Positions 58,997 through 64,000 of a DNA stretch of 64,000 bases are shown here, one piece after another. The notes below the pieces were generated by a model. The model was not told where the DNA came from, searched no databases, and worked only from the letters and a program-made list of their open reading frames with translations. Positions within the stretch are counted from its first letter, which is position 1, and every line of letters starts with the position of its first letter. The translations under genes and the position numbers were made by a program. Source of the stretch: Celoporthe dispersa (taxonomy: Eukaryota; Ascomycota; Sordariomycetes; Diaporthales; Cryphonectriaceae); NCBI GenBank assembly GCA_016584495.1, contig WAID01000003.1:2108001-2172000 (forward strand), in the 5' to 3' direction.

Positions 58997-61036
58997 TCAA
59001 AATAAATTGTTTATCAGGAACCAGGTGACAACTACGTAGACAATGGCAAATACTGGCGGGACGAAAATGTAGACCAAGCCAGAGGAGTCATTGGGCTGTG
59101 GCTTGAGAGGCTCGAGAAGCCCGATATGGTGGCTCATCGAACAGTCGAGGACCAACGTGGGCACAGAAGGGGTAGAGTCGTCCTGGATGAACTCCAGAGG
59201 GTACCTGTCCAGCAGCGCAACGCTCAGCCAGGCCGATACGAGCTGGTGGACAGCAGTGCTCCATAGGAACATTCCCACGGCCAGGCGGCGCCTGGGTTTG
59301 CATTGGTTCTGGGCCGCCTTCTGATGGCACCAGTTGGCCTCCATGTATTCTCGCACCACGAGGACAGCGTGCAGGCCGTTCTGAAAGATACAGATGCCGA
59401 GAACGAAAGTCTGGTCGCCGGGAGATCGTGGCGTCGAGCCGGGGATAAATGGTGAGTTTATAGCGCCCAATGCGATGTACACTGTGAGGACGGCAATGCA
59501 CAGGTTCACGAATGCGTACATGGGCCCGGAGAAACTGTTCCAGGTGCAGTCGAGAACATGCCAAGGGTACCCCTTAGAGAATGGCCGTTCCTCCAGCAAG
59601 ATGCTGAGCCAGGCGAGAACCATCGCGAGTGCCTTGAGACCAAATGTTGCGGTGAGAATCTTGACGATGAGGCCGTTCAGTACAAGTCGCGCAAGGTGAT
59701 CGTCCATGGGCTCGCTGAGGCAGTACGATAGAGACAACTGTTCGGACACGTTGTACGGAGGCCACCATATGCTATTCTCAAACTCAGGCCTGTAGGCATA
59801 ACAGAGATCGTGGATCAAGTGCCCTTTCTCGAAGTTGTCTAGCTCGTCGCTGTAGTCTTGAAGGCAGTCCGCGCCGTTTGTCTCGTAGCACTGCGGTAAG
59901 TCTGTCGTTCCGATGAAGATTATCTCTGGTGGCCAGCTGGCATTAGGTGTGACAGCCATGTATGCTGGTGGGCACAGCGCCAGGAAACGGTCAGGCTGCT
60001 CGACACTGGGAAAGCCGGGCAGGGAGCCAATAACCAGGGCTGAATTGTTAGATGCTGTAGGGGCCGACCAGCTGGTGACGAGGATGACGCTTCTAAAGTG
60101 CGAGTACACCTCCAGACCGTATTTCTCTCGACATTCTCGGTTGGAGAGGTTCGTCCACAAGGAGGTATTTTGCTATACAGCCTCTAGGCTCTGCTGCAGT
60201 GCCGATACCCCGGGCCATTCGCTCGGCCATGGTGTTCCATATGGCATGGGCGCCTCGGATTGATCCTTAAATTGTGTCATATTCAGCGCCGGGACGTCGA
60301 AAGGCTGATTGGTGAAGAAGCTCTCGTCAACCATAATCTCGTAAGCGTCAAAGGCAGGAACTCCGGTCAAGAAGAGGCAGTTTAAAAGGAGATGCATCGG
60401 CAAAGACGTCAAGACCAGCACAATCCATAGTATCTTCCGACTTAAGGTCGTCTGCTTCCATGCTAGAAAAGATTGGTATTCGACCTCGCCGTGGGGGTTC
60501 TTTTCCTTATCTACTGGTGGCGCCAGGAGGAACCGTCGGACATGGTCGGAGATGAAGACCATGAGAGTGGCTAGTATGTTCAGCGGCAATTGTATACCCC
60601 AGGTGTTTAGCTGCTGGAGCTGATCGAGGTTGCTACTGGAGCGTATCGTGGTGAAGCCATGGTCGTCCGCTCTTGCGTGAACTCACACCAGTGCGTGGCC
60701 AGTTGCCACGACGGAGGCCAGGAGCGCGCAGAACAGGACATCTAGCCTATATGAGGAGAGTTTGACTCCAAGACACCTGCATGCTGTCCATAGTCGCGCT
60801 GATTTTTCAAAGATCCACGTCTTTATACGACCAGATGCCACGACAGAAACAATAAGCGCGCGAAATAGATGGCTTTGGAGTCGGTAGATGCTTTCTAGGC
60901 TTGGTAGCCCCTGCTTTGTTTTTCGAGCATTTGTGGTTGCAATTGTCTGCATGATGTCCAGGTAGTGCTGGCAGGAGTTCCACCGAATAAAGTGAGCAGG
61001 AGGAGAGCGACTGAATTCGTACTCTGAAATCCTCAT
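58997..61036 (-). pseudogene. DUF6536-like multi-pass membrane protein interrupted by an in-frame stop
   Basis: Exon 1 61036-60687 and exon 2 60635-58997, with a 51-nt intron (GTGAGT...CAG) that removes an apparent TGA. The junction reads ATGHALV-SNLDQLQQLNTWGIQL. The family's core segment LPLNILATLMVFISDHVRRF is clear, as are TTLSRKILWIVLVLTSLPMH and, further on, TNLSNRECREKYGLEV and many TM helices up to the end (VFAIVYVVVTWFLINNLF). At 60175-60173 a TAG sits in the middle of continuous homologous sequence (SLEAV-stop-QNTSLWTN) and no plausible intron removes it. A CAG-to-TAG change would explain it. Without the stop the product would be about 661 aa. This family is confined to fungi and its function is unknown. 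It could also be a base-call error. Confidence 0.65.
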
Positions 61037-62246
61037 CTGCTAAATGCTGAATTTTGTCTGACTAGATGCTTTGCTTAGAATGGAGAGATTGGCCTCGGGC
61101 GTGGTAAAGGACTGGATCGTGGAATGTGTGACATTGCAAAGCAGGGTAATTAATGTAAGGTCCGGTGGGCAAGGTCATAATTTCCGACAGCTTTTTCGTT
61201 ACTTATAAGTCGGTTGCTAACCGGAAGCAGGGCTAATACTTTGCATATATGAGGCTGACTAGTAGGCTCACTGCCACAGCATCAATGTGTGCGTGATAGC
61301 TAAAGATGGACAAGGACCGGCGACGTCTGGTTAGGCGGTACTCGTGCAGGTGACACACCCAGCCATGCTGTAGAGGCATACAGCATGGGCGAGCAGGGCC
61401 TTATAGAAATGTGCATATCTAGATGACGGATGCATACCCCCTCCTCTACTCTCCAGATTTGCGCAGCCAGAGAAAGCCGCAGCTTGTGTTGGACATATGG
61501 AAACGCAGGCTCAAAAAAAAAAAAATCAGCGCTAAGTCTTCCAGCCAATAATTACGCGGTGGAAAAGCTTAGTTGAACATATATTATGAAGATCTGATGG
61601 CCAGGATTTTTCCTCTGGAATGCACAGCAAATGCCATTTTCGATGGTGTAGTTTAGAAGTGTTAAATAAGGCTGTTATAACCATGATCGTGCTAGACTGG
61701 TACTCAAGTACGAAGGAATATGCTGACATTTGGGGGTGGAGGGGGCGTCCCGTCCCTTCTTATGCAGGTTCACGCTCCAGACGGCCAGAGAAAGCAAAGC
61801 CCACAACGTAAAGATCCGCTCTTGTATATATCTCTATGTCTACACCTGGTCGAGCTCTCCATCTCCCAAGCGCCGCGCACCACATGATAGCAGGCAGATG
61901 TTGAATGCACATTTTTGTAGAACCTTCTTTAGTGACATGGCACTTTCAAAAAAAAAAAATCCGTCTTCTTGGCATGTTAAAGAACGCCAGTTTTGCCCCA
62001 AGCCCTCCTTCCCTTTGGGTATCGTATCGTGTTGAAGTACGCATGAACGATAAATGATGATGATGAATGATGATAAACAAATCATGTTGAATAAGCCCTG
62101 ACCTGTACGGTCTCTTCCATGCAACGCCGGCGTCTTTCATGCCTCCAACGTAGTACTGTGTAATCATGTGTCAAGCTTCGTCTATAGGTCGCCCCCCACC
62201 TTGTGTGTGCGGCTCCTCGGGTCTGCTCAGACGACTGTCGTTGAAA
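61037..62246. other. Spacer between the DUF6536-like gene and GCV2
   Basis: 1.2 kb with no gene; short A12 and A11 runs near 61512 and 61948; otherwise unremarkable. Confidence 0.4.
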
Positions 62247-62965
62247 TCAGGCGCTGTCGCCCGTGGTGTCCTCGACTGGAGGGCACGTGCAGAAGAGATT
62301 CAGGTCTCCGTAGGCTGTAACATCCCGTCAGTATTTGTTTTTCTCCTGCTTGACCAATTCATAGAACAAGAACGGCAAGAAGGAAAGGGGAGGGAAAAGA
62401 GAGGGGGAGGAAAAATAGAGAGAAAAGGTTCCAACTCACTATCGTCCACCCTCCCGACGCTGGGCCAGAACTTCCTCTCCCTCAACCACGGCAGCGGGTA
62501 CACGGCCTTCTCCCGGCTGTAGGGCCTGTCCCAGCTGTCCCCGACAATGTCTGCGATGGGGTGCGGCGCGTTCTTGAGCACGTTGCCGGCCTTGGGCGCC
62601 CTGCCCTCCTCGACCTCGCGGATCTCCTGGCGGATGCTGATCAGGGCGTCGACGAAGCGGTCGAGCTCCTCGCGGCTCTCGCTCTCGGTGGGCTCGATCA
62701 TGAGCGTGTTGGCGACGGGCCAGCTCATGGTGGGCGCGTGGAAGCCGTAGTCCTGCAGCCGCTTGGCGATGTCGATGGCCTCGACGCCGGCCGTGGCTGC
62801 GAAGGGCCGCGCGTCCAGGATGAACTCGTGGGCGCACCGGCCGTGGGTGTTGGTGTACAGGATGCTGTAGTGGGGCCGCAGGCGGGAGAGGAGGTAGTTG
62901 GCGTTGAGCAGGGTCGCCTGGGTGGCGCGCTTGAGGCCCTCGGCGCCCATGAGCATATTGTACGC

Positions 62966-63004
<39 letters not shown>

Positions 63005-63703
63005 GCTCGAGACGATACCCGGCTGGGCATCGGGGCCGGTGGGCGCGAGATGTGGTGCCAGGTGGGCCCTGACAGCGATGGGGCCCACGCCGGGCCCGCC
63101 GCCGCCGTGCGGGATACAAAAGGTCTTGTGCAGGTTGAGGTGGCAGACGTCGGCGCCGATCTCGCCGGGCGAGCACAGGCCGATCTGGGCGTTCATGTTG
63201 GCGCCGTCCATGTAGACCTGGCCGCCATGGGCGTGGACGATCTCGCAGACGCGTTTGACGGCGGGCTCGAAGACACCAAAGGTGGACGGGTAGGTGACCA
63301 TGATGGCCCCGAGCTGGGCGGCGTGCTTCTCGCACTTGGCCTCCAGGTCGGCCACGTCCAGATTGCCGGTCTTGGTGTCGCACTTGACGGGCACGACGCG
63401 CATGCCGGCCATGGCGGCAGAGGCCGGGTTGGTGCCGTGCGCGGACACAGGGATGAGGCAGATGTCGCGGTCCTTGTGGCCGTTGGCCTCGTGGAACTTG
63501 CGGATGGCGCGCAGCCCGGCGAACTCGCCCTGGGCGCCCGAGTTGGGCTGCAGCGAGACGGCGTCCATGGCGGTGATGCTCTTGAGCTGGTCCTCCAGCG
63601 AGGCGATCATCTTCAGGTACCCCTTGACGGTGTCGCGGGGGGCAAAGGGTGCACGTTGGCAAAGCCGGGCTTGGTGATGAGGGCCATCTCGGTGGACCCG
63701 TTC

Positions 63704-63735
<32 letters not shown>

Positions 63736-64000
63736 GGAGTGCACGAGGGACAGGTCCTTGGACTGCAGGTGGTGGATGTACCTGAGCATCTCGGTCTCGG
63801 AGTGGTGGGTGTTGAAGTTGGGGTGGGTGAGGTATCCAGATGTGCGCCTGAACGGCTCCGCGACCTCGACTGTGCTGTTCGCGCCGAGCAGCCTGTCGAC
63901 CGTCTCCAGGAGCGGCGGCGCCGGGCCCGTCGGTGATGCACGCCACCAGGGCCGTCAGGTCCTCCTTGGTGGTCGCCTCGTCGACGCTGATGCCGACCAT
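62247..64000 (-). CDS. GCV2: Glycine dehydrogenase (decarboxylating), P protein, C-terminal part; two apparent frameshifts
   Basis: The gene enters from the right edge; the ATG at 64000 is an internal Met (MVGISVDEATTKEDL). Exons in the window are 64000-62440 and 62314-62247; the splice gives VGRVDDTYGDLNLFCTCPPV and stop TGA 62249-62247. The P protein decarboxylates glycine and passes the aminomethyl group to the lipoylated H protein in mitochondria. The PLP lysine segment HLNLHKTFCIPHGGGGPG is intact, as are AGMRVVPVKCD, MNAQIGLCSPGEIGADV and TLMIEPTESE. Two corrections are needed: one extra base near 63911-63922 (to read DGPGAPLLETVDRLLGANST) and one missing base in the G run at 63647-63649 (to read GFANVHPFAPRDTVKGYL). 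Between them the sequence GYLTHPNFNTHHSETEM is perfect family sequence, so these look like assembly indels. Confidence 0.94.

Noticed and set aside
60636..60686. In-frame TGA in the DUF6536-like gene near 60678
   Set aside because: It lies inside a canonical GTGAGT...CAG intron of 51 nt whose removal keeps the frame.
62439..63662. 407-aa minus-strand ORF over GCV2
   Set aside because: An Arg/Pro/His-rich alternative frame of the GC-rich GCV2 gene; the GCV2 frame carries the conserved residues.
44434..64000. Functional cluster of lipoyl synthase with GCV2
   Set aside because: They are about 17 kb apart with unrelated genes between and no shared promoter; closeness is likely chance.

Overview
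The window is nuclear DNA of a filamentous ascomycete, most likely a sordariomycete. The evidence is short GT-AG introns with CTNAC-type branch sites in most genes, lone dispersed 5S and tRNA genes, a FunK1 kinase relic, a fungal F-box-type gene and a DUF6536-like membrane protein. Genes lie on both strands without operons and are separated by 0.3-4 kb spacers rich in microsatellites and homopolymers. No CRISPR array, phage or bacterial feature was seen.

Layout. 0-5 kb: the 3' end of an unknown gene, a hypothetical protein and a MATE exporter. 5-9 kb: a FunK1 kinase pseudogene and an EamA/DMT transporter. 9.5-11.5 kb: a sugar transporter. 11.9-16.5 kb: an AT-rich accessory island with an orphan protein ending in an Asp-Ser repeat, an intron-containing tRNA-Asp and decayed tRNA-Asp copies. 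16.6-22.5 kb: an aldo/keto reductase, a divergent PDI and a kinase-HAD-UPRT fusion. 23.9-29.6 kb: Mba1/mL45, an SSS symporter and CIA30. 31.6-41.4 kb: an RRM protein, a Ser/Thr-rich secreted protein, an EI24/Rrt8-like membrane protein with two GC-AG introns, and a 5S rRNA copy. 43-48.4 kb: a truncated F-box gene, lipoyl synthase and an MFS transporter. 48.4-52.5 kb: gene-empty, with a degenerate ~21-bp minisatellite. 52.5-64 kb: an RBR ubiquitin ligase, another long spacer, an interrupted DUF6536-like gene and the 3' part of glycine dehydrogenase (GCV2).

Function. Mitochondrial proteins recur: Mba1/mL45 (translation and membrane insertion), CIA30 (complex I assembly), lipoyl synthase (whose product is carried by the glycine-cleavage H protein and by 2-oxoacid dehydrogenases) and GCV2 (the glycine-cleavage P protein). 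Five transporters are scattered among them. This looks like ordinary fungal gene mixing, and I see no biosynthetic cluster.

Quality. At least seven otherwise intact genes need a one-base correction, nearly always in or beside a short C/G run, to restore a clearly homologous frame; GCV2 needs two. I read this mainly as residual indels in the assembly, and I mark each affected gene. I did not find a convincing new multi-gene system. The most unusual items are the tRNA-Asp intron that begins with telomere-like repeats, the GC-AG introns and 13-nt exon, the PDI-like protein with an altered active site, the orphan Asp-Ser protein and the three-domain pyrimidine-salvage-like fusion.
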